Shown here: piece after piece, positions 1 to 11,096 of the stretch
How positions within the stretch are numbered: position 1 is the first letter of the stretch
How the letters are laid out: every line of letters begins with the position of its first letter
NCBI GenBank assembly: GCA_026008535.1
Contig: BRKX01000006.1
Location: 518,501-582,500 of the forward strand
Length of the DNA stretch: 64,000 nucleotides
DNA from: Perilla frutescens
Lineage: Eukaryota; Streptophyta; Magnoliopsida; Lamiales; Lamiaceae
Direction of reading: 5' to 3'
Program-made: the position numbers and the translations under genes
The notes under the pieces: model-generated
What the model was told of the DNA's origin: nothing
The model's database searches: none
The model's input: only the letters and a program-made list of their open reading frames with translations

Positions 1-101
1 TATAAGTTGGATTTTGATAGAAGAAGAAGTATGATTTTGATCATTCTTCTTAGTTAGCTATGATAACAATGTAGCTATATGTATATGTGTGTTCATCACA
101 G

Positions 102-974
102 GTGAGGAAGTGGAACCACTGAATTGGGAGTTGAGGGTTAAAATAGCTCTTGATGTGGCTAGGGCATTGGAGTATCTTCACGACGGGGTGAGTATGATCC
201 GTCTCTTCTTCTGCAGTAGTATTCTTCCATGTCCGATTCATTATTGCTTACCGGATTATTATATGATAAACATCAGGCAGTTCCTTCGGTAATACATTGT
301 GACATCAAGTCATCCAATATTTTGTTAGATGAGTCCATGAGAGCAAGGGTAAAGTCTTCTTTCTCTGTTTATGATCAATCCTGATTCAGACTTTCAGTTA
401 GTTAGTTTGCAATGACATATAACTACATATATTTATCCATCTATCGTATGCTTATGCTGCAGGTGGCTGACTTTGGACTCTCTAAGGGAGGCGAAGGCCA
501 GCAGCACGCGTGCATCCGACATTCAAGGGACTTTCGGATATGTTGATCCGGACTACCTAACAACACGTTCCTTCTCCAAGAAAAGTGATGTTTACAGCTA
601 CGGGGTGTTGCTTTTCGAGCTCGTTGCAGGAAGGAATCCTCTGCAGGGGCTTATGGAGTATGTTCAGCTAGTAAGACTGTCTTTGCCCTTTCTTCCCACT
701 TTGATCAAGAATCATATATGTTTACTACTAGCTAGCTAGCTAGCTCATTGAGCTCATGTTTATTAATTAGGCAGCAATGGGTGTTAATGAAGGGGAAATG
801 GGGTGGGAAGAAATAGGCGATCCTCGTCTACAAGGGAAGTTTAACGTTGAAGAACTCGATCGAGTGGCCGCTCTTGCACACGAGTGTGTCTCTTGCAACG
901 CGAAGAGAAGGCCATCGATGAGGGACGTGCTTCGGGTGCTCTCGAGGATCGTTGACAACGTGCAGGCAGCGTAG
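102..974 (+). CDS. CRLK1-type receptor-like protein kinase, C-terminal part, apparent frameshift
   Basis: This is the 3' part of a protein kinase gene that starts before the window. Exons that I can place are 102-187, 277-348, 463-670 and 771-974, each bounded by GT/AG. They encode kinase subdomains VIa to XI: LEYLHDG, the catalytic loop VIHCDIKSSNILLD, DFG, GTFGYVDPDY, KKSDVYSYGVLLFEL and a conserved C-terminal arginine region. The wording, including AGRNPLQGLMEYVQLAAM, closely follows the calcium/calmodulin-regulated kinases CRLK1/CRLK2, plasma-membrane kinases of cold signalling in Arabidopsis. Two oddities are visible. The catalytic loop reads HCD instead of HRD. The DFG segment (frame from 463) and the GTFGY segment (frame from 473) are in different frames, which needs one extra base between about 480 and 525; staying in the first frame meets a stop near 544. 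It is therefore a pseudogene, a strain-specific mutation or an assembly indel. Confidence 0.8.
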
Positions 975-1345
975 TACTGCACAATGCACAATGGAAAAGT
1001 TAATCATCGACGTACGTGACCCAATTAGTATGCCTAGAGCCGTGGCTAGTGTGTCAACAACTCTTGATTGTGGCATTCCATCACCCCTCCCTTGAGAGGT
1101 CACAGTATTACAGGAAATGAGTGAGATCGTTTAATCCACTTTATATAAATTTTTTGCAAAACATCATATTTTGTATTATTTTTGCTTTGTAAAAAGACAG
1201 GACTATTAATTATTCAATATTTCTCCTTTTAATGTTTTTTTAACATATTTTGAATTTGACGGCATTTTTACAAAATGGGAGAAAGTTGAGGAGCTAAGTA
1301 AATTTATTTAGTCATTTTTTGTTAGTTTATGCCTCCAGTCCTCCC

Positions 1346-1401
<56 letters not shown>

Positions 1402-2062
1402 TGAAAACGAGAATAGTGTGAGTGAGACAAAAATAACATTGTCTAGACAGTGGCCACATGGCACAACTTGTTCTTTTCTAGATTTTTGTTCTGCATTTGG
1501 AACTCCATCGACCGTCCAGCTAGGACCACGTGACTTTCCCAACTCTAATTTCCCAATTACTTGTCCATTTTCATTTTCCCAAACCATTTCTACAACCACA
1601 GGACAAAAAATTAATTCAGAGCATTTCAAGATTCTCCTATAAATTAATCACATGGGATGGGAGTAAATCCAAAATTAAATATTTCCTTTTCAAATATTAA
1701 ATAACAAGAGAGACAATGACTTGACTAGGCTAGTTGGTTAAGACTCAAGACACCAAATATTATTACATTTAATGTGTTTTAGTACCTTCGTTGAGCATAT
1801 GATTCTATACATTGATTTCCCACAAATGTTTTTACTCAATTGCCTTTCTCAAGTTGTAGCTCCATTCCCACAAAAGTAAATTTCAAAGCTAAGCTCTTTG
1901 CCAAATACATGATAGACCTGCATCAAAAAATCATTCTCCCACCGGTTCGAATCTCACCAACACCGCATAGATCGAGCACGAACACAACGCTGTACAAGCA
2001 TTGCCCCTATGAAAGTTAATTTCATCAAAATGTTGTCAACAACATTCCAACACTCACCCCCC
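975..2062. other. intergenic region with compound microsatellite
   Basis: I see no supported gene between the kinase stop and the zinc-finger stop codon. It holds the kinase 3' flank, a (GT)n-(GA)n microsatellite and the 3' flank of the minus-strand zinc-finger gene. A CCACGTG G-box core sits near 1525, too far from any start codon to assign. Confidence 0.6.
1347..1401. repeat. compound (GT)n(GA)n microsatellite
   Basis: About 15 GT units run directly into about 11 GA units. It is a likely polymorphic marker. The reading frames across it are low-complexity artefacts. Confidence 0.95.
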
Positions 2063-3691
2063 TCACCAGTTCTTGCAAACAACCACAAAACAAGGCAGAA
2101 GAGCTGTATGATCAAGCAAGTAGAGCTCCTCAATGTTGGAATAGAGGCCAACTTTGCCAGCCAAGGAGTCGAACCCCGTCTGCCCCGCGATCTCCTGGAT
2201 GTTGTCGAGGGGACGATGCACCCTCCCTGCGATCACCCTGCAAACAATCAAGGCCTTCCTGATGCAGGAATCGCCTCCTTCGACCATTTCAATAGACTCG
2301 AACGCCCTCCCACTCGTTGAGGTCGTGAAAACTCCAACTCCGGCCTTGAGCTCCCTCCTCGTCGAGAATCCCTCCCTGATGATCCGGCACACGCAGCATT
2401 TCTCCGACACACAGAGGCTGGAGGAGCCATTCAAGCCCAAGGAACAAGCTAGTGTCGTCCCATAAAACCTCAAGAGCTCGTTGCCGTCGGCTAAGCAACG
2501 AGGATGCTTCTTTGGGAGCTTACTGGCCTTGGTTTTCACTGTCTCTCTGTAATCCTCGAATCGAGCTAGGGTTTTCTGCATATTGTGCACTTTCAAAACC
2601 CTCTCAATTCTAACGCAATGGTTCTCAGATTTTAACCAGCTTGATCTGCAGATTATCTCCACTATCTTCCTTGATGAATCCCCCTCCACTAGTTCAGTTA
2701 CTGAGCCAAAGCAGAGCAAACTAAACTTAACACCCCATAATCTCAAATTCTTATAAATCCATCACAATAAAACAACAAAGATAATAATACTCTATATAGC
2801 AGTGTAACATTAAACAGATTCTTCCTCCCAATTGCACTGTACTAGACTAAAACAAAGGTTCTTCTTGGTCCCTAACCAAAATGTGTAGATATAAAAGGGA
2901 GACATCTCGAATTCAAGAACAAAGTTCCCATTCCCCAAACTATAAATAAATAAAGCTAACTCGAATTTTTGTTGCTTCGAGATCAAAAGTAGAACAACTT
3001 TTTCCAGCAGAATCCAGATAAAGATTTGAAGGAAAAAAAAATCAAGAAAAAGCAAAAGATTATTACCAGCATGCTTAGAAAGGTGATGCGACTCGAGAAT
3101 TTCCCACTTCACAAAATGCTCGCCACACTTGTGACACGCAACGCCGCCACCGTCTTTCTCAAAAGACGGCCTCTTCTGCGGCGGCGGCCCCTCCCTCTCC
3201 GCCGCCTTTCTAGGCGGGGTTGCGGAATTCCTAAACGAAGGATTGAAGTAATGCATCGTGGGGTGCCCTCCAGGCCCAGGCGTCCCAGGGCTCAACGTCC
3301 CAACATAAGTCGACCCGCCACCACTTTCAACACCGCCGCCGCCGCCGCCGCTGAAGCCACCAAAGCCGGTGATCTTGAGCTCACACCTCGTGTTACTCAG
3401 GATCACCTCATGGGCTATGGGGTTGAGAAATTCACTGCTTCCGATAGATCTCGGACTGCAACTAGGCGGCCGGTGATCGAGATGCCTCTTGCTGCCATGG
3501 ATGACATCTCTCAAATTCGCAATCGACCTCGAACAACCTGATCTACCGGTTTTTCGCGTCAAAATCGAGCTCAGCTGCTTCCTAGTCTTTGGATTGTGAA
3601 CATCCGACGGCTCTGATTTGCAGTGCAGAGATTTCTTTAGCGAAAACCAAACTGTTGTCGGAACGTCTTTCTTCTTTTCCTTCTCCCCCAT
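2063..3691 (-). CDS. plant C2H2-type zinc-finger protein (calmodulin-like-free, PARP-like-fold family)
   Basis: This is a two-exon gene, 3691-3067 and 2700-2063, giving 420 aa. The start is the first ATG (MGEKEKKKDV); the in-frame TTG upstream is not used. Residues 100-150 are rich in glycine. A single zinc finger, Cys186-x2-Cys189 ... His203-x3-His207, ends at the exon junction. Exon 2 carries the long conserved C-terminal block of an uncharacterised plant family (for example At1g75710, At4g27240): KIVEIICRSSWLKSE, VHNMQKTLARFE, HPRCLADGNELLRFYGT, CCVCRII, GVFTTSTSGRAFESI and a final LPCFVVVCK. The Arabidopsis relatives end the same way, so the protein is full length. Family membership is clear; the molecular function is not established, and a nuclear regulatory role is only inferred from the finger. 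Confidence 0.92.
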
Positions 3692-4111
3692 TGTTTTTGC
3701 TTCAAAGTTCAAAGATTATATCTTCATTGTGATATGGAGACCAACAAACTTATGTTTCTTGAAATTTATTCTGGTGTTGCCTTTTTGAGTGTTTGATAGC
3801 AGCCATTCACACGAACATAGCTACCTCAAAAGAAGTTCAAGAAAAATGCAGAACTCTTTTACTCTTACTGGGTGTCTGCAAAAAAAATGAGGAAAACTGG
3901 AAAGAAAATGGTGAGTGCAGAAAGAGGAGGCACAGTGAAATGAATTTGAAAAGGAAAAAAATGGGAGTGAGAATCTTGGCCGGGTGTAAGAAGAAGAAGA
4001 AGATGACAATGAAGCTGACAGATGAATAAAAAGGTCTAATTGGAGTGGAGTGACGCGGTAACTGAGTGCAGAAAGAGGAGGCGCAGTTGGCTGTTTACTG
4101 TTTAGAGGGAG

Positions 4112-4150
<39 letters not shown>
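4112..4150. repeat. (GA)n microsatellite upstream of the zinc-finger gene
   Basis: A GA run of about 20 units lies about 420 bp upstream of the zinc-finger ATG. GA/CT tracts are common in plant 5' regions, so it may belong to the promoter. Confidence 0.9.
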
Positions 4151-4155
<5 letters not shown>

Positions 4156-4479
4156 ATGTGGCAGGATGCTCTTAAATGCTCACCTCAAATTTGAATTGAA
4201 TGGTTTCACATTTTTGAATTGTTATTCTTGCTTCGTGAACCAAATTGGAATTTGTATTTTAGATACAGACTTGTCGTGATCGTGAACTAGCTAGCTAGTT
4301 CATGAGAAAATTCGAGTGGTGCTCAATGGAAAGTGCCCACAGTTACACGTATTCATGTTAATCCACCACAAAATTCACGAATTGAATGCTCTGAATAATT
4401 TAACACGAAAGAAATCTAGTTCGAAATGATCGGGAGTGAATGGTTCAACAAACTAATACGGTCAAGCAGATACCAAAAT

Positions 4480-4770
4480 GATTGGTCCAAATAGTTTTAA
4501 TTTACTAATTGAGTTTGAGCTCAAGTGCTCGGAAAAAAAAAACGAAAATGCTTGTTTAATTTACATATATTCGAGGTCGAATTCGAAAAAAAAAGAGCTT
4601 ACTGAATATATCCGTTTGAAATATTTATAATATTTATGAATATGTTTGATTAAGCTCAAATTTGAATATGTCCGCGAGTTGATCGAGCCAAGTATTATTA
4701 TGTTCGAGCTTGACTCGATAACTTTCTCGAACTAAATTCGAGGATCTAGCTCGACTCATTTAGAAAATAA
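4480..4770. repeat. degenerate GAGCTCGA-rich hAT-like MITE fragment
   Basis: The segment contains repeated TTCGAGCT / GACTCGA words like those in the better preserved hAT-type element at 27734-28046. I see no clean termini or target duplication, so this is an old or truncated copy. The rest of 3692-5458 holds the zinc-finger promoter and AT-rich DNA with no gene. Confidence 0.45.
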
Positions 4771-4996
4771 ATTAACTTCAAATGTTTTTCTTTTCGAACT
4801 AAATTCTGAATAGCTCGCGAACGGGTTTGTTTATTTACGACATGAGGTTGTCTACATTTCGCTACATTGATGATAATTTTTTACGTTTTCTCTTGGCCTA
4901 ACCTTTCACATATAAAATCCCCATTGTAATCATAATCTCTTTAATTTTTCTCCCGGAAAAGGACAAGACTATAGTGTCACATAAATGCATTCCAAT

Positions 4997-5000
<4 letters not shown>

Positions 5001-5027
<27 letters not shown>

Positions 5028-5040
5028 ATTGTGTGTGTGT
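5001..5040. repeat. (AT)n(GT)n microsatellite
   Basis: About 14 AT units are followed by a short GT run. Confidence 0.9.
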
Positions 5041-5458
5041 ATTCGAAGCATTGTGGGATTCAGGATTAGCGCATAGCTCGAGTATTGATGGAAAAGAAAA
5101 AATAGAATATAGCAAACTCCAAAAACAAATCGTGAAGTGTGAAAAGAAAGAGCTAATTAATTATAGCGTTTGAACACCAATTCCCATGCAAATGCAACTT
5201 TGGATAAAAGAAAATTGTAAAAATGATGATGAAATTAATGAAGACATTATAAAAAAAATTCACTGGCCCCACTCATCGATTGAGTTTGGATTTACCATTA
5301 ACGTCGCCAACCCAAATATCAAGTACTGGCCCCTACTTCATTTTCTTTTTATTTATTTTATTTTAAGGATAATTATTTTAAAATATACTCATTGTTTTGT
5401 CAATTTATCTATATATTTCGAACGATATTTTTTATTGTTGCGGTTGATACTGATTTTG

Positions 5459-6508
5459 GGGAAAATGGTCTCGCAGGTCTTGAATTTTTTGGCGGGGACC
5501 TCGCAGGCCTCTGTACTTTTTTTTAGCTCAATTGAGCCCCTCAACTTTTTTTTTGGTCTATTGGGCCCCTCTTGACGGGGCCGTTAGTTTAACCTAAAAC
5601 GATGTCGTTTTAGGGTTTATTCAAATTAAAAAAATTCTAAATTCAATAAAAAATGCACTCAACCCATTTTAACAGAAACCCGACCCGACTCAGAGATAAA
5701 ATAGAGGTTGTAGTTGTGTTGGCAGAAGGGAGAGGGGAGGCGGAGGAGTGAATTGAGAGCCCAGAAATTCCGGCCATGGAGGTGATTGGGGCAGGAGCCG
5801 GCGAGATGAGCGGGGGTTGATTAGAAGCCGCCGGAGAAAGTTGGGGTGGAGACGGAACGGCAGGTCGAGTTGGGGGGCGCCATGGCCGGCGATTGGAGCT
5901 GAGTTTTTACGATTAGAGACCGGCGCCGGATTCTGGACAGAAAATTGATGTGCGAGGGTTTGGGAAGGTGAATGGGGCTCAGTCGGCGGTGCCTGGGACA
6001 ACGAAAGGGGGTCGGCGGCAAGCCGGCTAGGCTTTGAGATGGCCGACGGCGGGAGATTGAAGGTAAGGATGCAACAGACGTTTTAGGGAGAAGATTGAGG
6101 GAATCGACCGAGGGGAGGTCTCCGGCGACTGAGAACCATGATGAAGTGTCTCGCCGGTGTCGGAGATGAGGGCGCGGGGGATCCCGGCGTTTGGAGCGGC
6201 CACAGGGGGTGGGAAACGGGTAGAGGAGACGGGTTGGGGGGTTTGGGTCATTTTAGGTCGGGTTGGGGATTTTTCTGATGAGTCGGGTCGAGTTTCTATC
6301 AAAATGGGTCAGGTGCATTTTTAATTGATAAATAAACCCTAAAACGACGTCGTTTTAGATCGAACTAACGGCCCCGTCAAGAGGCGCTTGACGGAGGGGC
6401 CCAATAGACCCAAAAAAAAAGTTCAGAGGCTCAATTGAGCAAAAAAAAAATACAGGGACCTGCGAGGTCCCCACCAAAAAGTTCAGGGGCCTGCGAGACT
6501 CTTTTCCC
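5459..6508. mobile_element. Mutator-like element with long terminal inverted repeats (Pack-MULE-like)
   Basis: The two ends are inverted copies of each other over about 240 bp. Both begin GGGAAAA then GTCTCGCAGG and share the palindromic word AAAACGACGTCGTTTTAG, one copy with a single change. The flanks form a 9-bp near-duplication, CTGATTTTG (5450-5458) and CTAATTTTG (6509-6517), the size expected for Mutator-like elements. Between the arms (about 5700-6270) the sequence is GC-rich and open on the minus strand for Pro/Ser-rich peptides (6001-5690 and 6302-6027). No transposase is present, so the element is non-autonomous. The GC-rich interior looks like captured gene DNA, but I do not recognise its source. 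Confidence 0.8.
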
Positions 6509-6524
6509 CTAATTTTGAGGGGGG

Positions 6525-6680
6525 TTTTTTCGATACTTTTTAAGGATACGGGTGATACTTTTTAATGTTACAGTTGATACTGATTTAGAAGGTTTTTTTT
6601 TTCCGATACTTTTTAAGGATACATGTGATACTTTTGGGCTTTTGAGTGATACTTTTTAATGTTACAGTTGATACTGATTT
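6525..6680 (+). repeat. tandem GATACTTTTTAA-type repeat
   Basis: Variants of GATACTTTTTAATGTTACAG followed by TTGATACTGATTTT recur two to three times. A similar unit ends at 5458, just left of the Mutator-like element, so the element inserted into this array. Confidence 0.7.
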
Positions 6681-8489
6681 TGAAATATATTTTTTTGGAG
6701 TTGACCGGATCAACGCGCATTTTTCAATGTTGACCAATCAATGCGCCTAATGCACCTAGTGCACATAAGTGATTTTCTATTTTTAAACTCACTTTAATAA
6801 AGAATATTTTTTTAAAAATCATGTGAAAAATTAAAATTGATGTCATAATGTTCATCTATTTAAGGTAATTATTCTTTTTTTATAGTATATAATTTTTTTT
6901 TTGCATTTACTGTATGGAAGTACACAAATATGGGGAACTGCGTGACGCCATTAATGAAAGAACAAGATGTGACATTCGTTATGGGGCGGTAGAGTAGTAG
7001 ATGAAATTCTATGATACTTATTGAGACTTTAATAATGGCTAAATTGGCCAAATGTAATTAGACTTGTTATATTTATACGTGTGTATTAAAGTAAAATCAC
7101 GAGGTAAAATTATAAATAAAAAAATATGAGAAAAACGACTATAAAGTCATAGCTCAGTTGCCAGTGGATTTTTGTGGCCGAAGTTTCGAAGCGTCGAGGT
7201 TCGGGGTTTTTTTTTACTCACATATCCGACATGTGGTATTGAGGAGATTTGAATTTATTGGGACACGTTGAGGTTCAGTGTTTGATCCATTGAAGCGTGC
7301 GTGCAGTTTTTCTTTCCATGTTAAGTAATTGTTTGCGTTCTTTGAAGAAAATGAAAGGAGAAAGTTTCATTATTTTTCGATTGAGTTGGACAAATATATA
7401 TTTTTCAAGTTTTATCATCATTTTTATTTCCATTTAATCAAGTCAGTGTAGTTGTAGTTAAAGAAAAAAAATGAGTCCTCGTTCGAAATTAGCCACTAGG
7501 ACTCTTGCCTGACATTTTTTTTAATTCTAGGAAACTCTAGGGATAGGACACTGGCGTATCCAAAATTTTAAAATTTGGGGTACGATATATAATTGTAAGA
7601 AAACATAAATAAGTATTTTTTATGTTTAACAAAGAAGATATACACCATTCAAATAGAAAACTACAACTTCAATTAGGTTTGATGGGTCTTCATTTTTTGA
7701 AATCAACCAATTACATCATCATCGGTAACTTATAGAAAAACCAACATGCTCAATGAAAGTGACAAAATAACCATTTAATAATTGATCGTTCATGTTATTC
7801 TGCAACTTATTTTTACATATATATATATATATATATATAAAAGTCATTTCAGAAAATACTTTTTCGAATAAGTCACATGTTTCTTTGTTTCAACAAATAT
7901 TATAAAAAATGAACCAAAATCATACAAATCATGAAACCTGCAATCTTTTTGTATACCTTGAATGAATATATCAAGTTGAATAAAATCTCTAATTCTAAAC
8001 TACAGTTAAAATTGAATTACATATTCAAATTACGATCTTTTCCAAACCATAGTTCAAAATCAAATTACAAAAACACAATATGTAAACAATACAAAACATA
8101 CATTTTAAATCAAATTAATAATACTCAAAAAATCAATAATGAAAGAAAAAATAGCATCGGCCGAGAGCGGTGTTGTTTATGCGTCCAACCCTCAATTCTC
8201 AAAGTAAAATCTTACAAAAAAATTATTGTTATATAGTTGTATTTTGTAGATTTGAAATTTGAATAGCATGCATGCACCTATACTTATATGTACGAAATTT
8301 AAAGAGAAATAAGAGAGAGAATTTAATGGTTGATTAGCAGTATATTTTTTTTTAGGTAAGACCCCTCACCTATTTTATGACTTAACATTTCTCTCCACGT
8401 ATTAACTCATCTATCACTTTCTTCTATATATCTTACACAATAAAAAAAATAAGCATTGTTTTATTCCCTTGAAATAATTAAAATATGAA

Positions 8490-8494
<5 letters not shown>

Positions 8495-8520
<26 letters not shown>

Positions 8521-8521
8521 T
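8495..8521. repeat. (GTAT)n tetranucleotide microsatellite
   Basis: Six GTAT units follow a short AT run. Confidence 0.9.
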
Positions 8522-8786
8522 TAGTAAAATTATAATTGTATTTTGATTAATTTTGGGAGTTATATATACATAAAAGAGGATTGTGAATAGAATTAGTCAT
8601 ATGGAAATTAAAAGAAACCAACAAATGGGCCCAAAAAAAAACTTGAGATATTAAATAGAAAGAGAATCTTGGGCCCAAAATCTGCTGTTAGCTTAATTGA
8701 TGTCCAATACGGGTTTTGTTAGCTCAAATATTAGTTATGATAAAATAAATAAATAAAATACAATAATTTATTAATGCGAGTATAGA

Positions 8787-9067
8787 TTATCTAATAAATT
8801 TATTGATAAAGTATAAAGGGAAAATGGTCAAATAATTCATTTATGTTTACTCCAACTTACAAGTAAGCCCTTGAAGTGACTAATATTGATATTCATGTTC
8901 TAACTTTAATCTAACGTTTCGGAATTTGGAGTAATTTTTGGTTGATTGGGCTTCGGACTGATATTTTTGGTCTCCACCCCCAAAATCTAGGGTTTGAGTA
9001 AAAACTGCAATTGATAAATTATCTAATAAATTTATTCATAAATTATGAAGGGAAAATGGCGAAATAA
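8787..9067 (+). repeat. 49-bp direct repeats flanking a histone H2A intron-like fragment
   Basis: Two copies of a roughly 49-bp sequence beginning TTATCTAATAAATTTATT lie at 8787-8834 and 9019-9067 with about 44 matches. Between them, 8916-9017 matches the intron of the H2A gene at 18238-18379, apart from an internal gap of roughly 45 nt in the fragment. No H2A exon sequence is present, so no gene is encoded here. Confidence 0.75.
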
Positions 9068-9403
9068 ACAAATAAATTTTCGTTCAAAATGGGTTTGCAT
9101 AATAATGAAACTTTTTTTTTAGCTCAAATAGTTGTATTTTTAGGTTTCGTGAATTGACATTTTGGGCCTCAATCATAAAATCATGCTTTGGGCTTCACAA
9201 AATAAATGTTCTACTTTAAATAATAAATTTCAACTTACTAAAAACTAATAATAGAACAATCACACTAACATCGTTTACTAACCAGAGTTTTAAAAAATAA
9301 ACGCAATATTACGAACTTTTACTATTTTTTAGAATTAAAAAATTATAGATCTTAATTAGATATATAATCAACAATAGATTACAATTGTGTTCCCTTCTAA
9401 AAA

Positions 9404-9675
9404 AAAGAGAAAATATTATGAATGAAAGACAAGCAAAAATTAGTTGTCTACTCTCTCATTTCTTCTAATCATTCTCCTATTTATTCTACACTTCTTTCCT
9501 TTCTATTACCAATATTACATTCTTATTAACTGAAACTACAATATTTACACCATTTCTTCTACACTTCTTTCTTTTCTATTATTAAGATTACATTTTTATT
9601 GACTGAAACTACAATATTTGCACCATTGGGAAGAAAATAGGCAAAAATAAGAAAAATACAATAAGCTCCTTAACA
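9404..9675 (+). repeat. left LTR remnant (3' part) of a Ty3/gypsy element
   Basis: The block starting AGAGAAAATATTATGAATG and ending near GTCTAC at 9463 matches 16530-16578 at the other side of the element. The block ends in ACA at 9675 and is followed at once by TTTGGTATCTCATAGCC, a decayed form of the TGGTATCAGAGC primer-binding site complementary to initiator tRNA-Met. The 5' part of this LTR has been lost. Confidence 0.65.
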
Positions 9676-11096
9676 TTTGGTATCTCATAGCCTGAATTTT
9701 GGGAAATGGCTGAGGGCACCAGACTTCGTCAGCTGCACGAGAGTAAAAAACGACTGGATCAAGTTCTCATGGCAGAAGCAAGGAAGAGAGAATCATATGA
9801 ACTTTAGTTGTAGGAACAAATTATAATAGTTAATTCTGATATGAAGAGTTACATGGTAGGAGTTGATGGTAAGATGGATAACTTGGCAAAAACCTTATGT
9901 TTAATCCAACTTCAATTATCAAATTTGGATAAGAGAAAACAAGTGACTGAAGGGAGTTCAATTCTGGGAGAACCTCCCCTTGTGAGCAAGAGTGAAAACA
10001 GTCAGCCCATACCTGCACAAACATTCATCATAGGGATATGGTTGGAGCCCCAAGTATAAACATGACACCTCATTTTCCTAAGCTTAATTTTCCGAGGTTT
10101 GATGGTGATCAGCCTGAGGCATGGATCTTAAAATGCTAAAATTTCTTCAGGAAGATACCTAACATCCTTGATGAGCAAAGGGTAAATATAGCCACTATGC
10201 ATTTTGAGGGAAAAACATCACAATGGTATCAGAATTCTTCACTCAGAAGTGTTGATCTCACATGAGATCAATTCTTAGATATTGTCTCTGCTAGGTTTAA
10301 GGAATTAACAAATGCTAAGGTTATTGTTGAATTCAACAAACTCAAGCATACTGGGTCTTATTATGAGTATGTTGACAGGTTTGATGAGTTAAGGGCTTGT
10401 ATGTTGCTGATAGACAATGGAAGTTTATCTGAAGACTAAGCCAGCTACCCTAAGCCACGCCATTGAAGTGAGACAACAACAAATTATCAATATGGAAGAT
10501 ATGTCTAGGAAGTTAAAAGGCTAACAACAAACCTTCTCAATTCGCAAACTATAGAAGGGATAACATTGTGAATGCTCCAGCTCATAAGTCCCAAGTTTCC
10601 CTAAACAAACCCTTTTTCAAACTACTTACAACAACAAAAATGACAAAAAGAAGAGAGAAGGGATTGTGTCATAACTGTGATGAGGTTTTTAGCTAAAGGC
10701 ATAAGTCTAAGAACATAATATTTTACATGATAGTGAGTGATGAGGATGAAGCAACCTATGTCTAAGCTCTACGTATTGGGGATGGAACAACAGAAACTAA
10801 TGATGCAGTTATGGATGAAGTGCAGATGGCACTTAATATAATTTCTGGAGAAGGAGGAGCTACTACCATGAGAATGATGGGACATTTGGGAGATTAGAAG
10901 TTACACATCTTAATTGACTCTGATTACCAAGTTATTGAGGCTGGATTATGAAATTGAATATAAAAATGGGAATTGAGAACAAAGCTGTTGATGGCCTGTC
11001 TAGAAGAGAACATACAGGTACTGAATGCTATCCAATTACAATTACGGTTCCTACCTGGGCACAACAACTAACTGATAGCTACAAAACTGATGAGAT
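9676..11096 (+). pseudogene. chromovirus-type Ty3/gypsy gag-pol remnant, left half
   Basis: A decayed gag begins at about 9706 (MAEGTRLRQLHESKKRLDQV) and has many stops. Recognisable parts are FPRFDGDQPEAWI, a retrotransposon gag core (GKTSQWYQNS, KLKHTGSYYEYVDRFDEL), a zinc-knuckle remnant CHNCDE...GHKSK near 10668 and the start of the protease, with ILIDS near 10910. At about 10925 the frame jumps to the end of the RNase H/connection region (YEIEYK...ENKAVDGLSRRE), so reverse transcriptase and most of RNase H are deleted. The copy continues at 14801 after the nested insertion. It cannot encode working proteins. Confidence 0.85.
11092..11096. repeat. target-site duplication GAGAT, left
   Basis: GAGAT is repeated exactly at 14801-14805 on the other side of the nested LTR element. 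Joining the flanks here restores the reading of the host integrase region. Confidence 0.9.

Larger units (their letters stand above)
6681..9403. other. AT-rich intergenic repeat territory
   Basis: No gene is supported. It contains an (AT)n run at 7816-7839, a (GTAT)n run near 8495-8521, degenerate low-copy repeats, and the histone-intron-like segment described separately. Short open frames here, such as 7931-8236, have no recognisable content. Confidence 0.6.

Noticed and set aside
1938..1990. GGTTCGAATCTCACCAACACC, a Pol III B-box-like sequence that could mark another SINE
   Set aside because: The matching A-box-like TAGGCTAGTTGGTTAAG lies over 200 bp upstream and there is no tail; too weak to call.
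3026..3541. Long open frame on the plus strand
   Set aside because: It is antisense to exon 1 of the zinc-finger gene, which has clear family conservation.
5690..6302. Pro/Ser-rich open frames inside the Mutator-like element as genes
   Set aside because: They lack recognisable domains and reliable starts; treated as cargo of the element.
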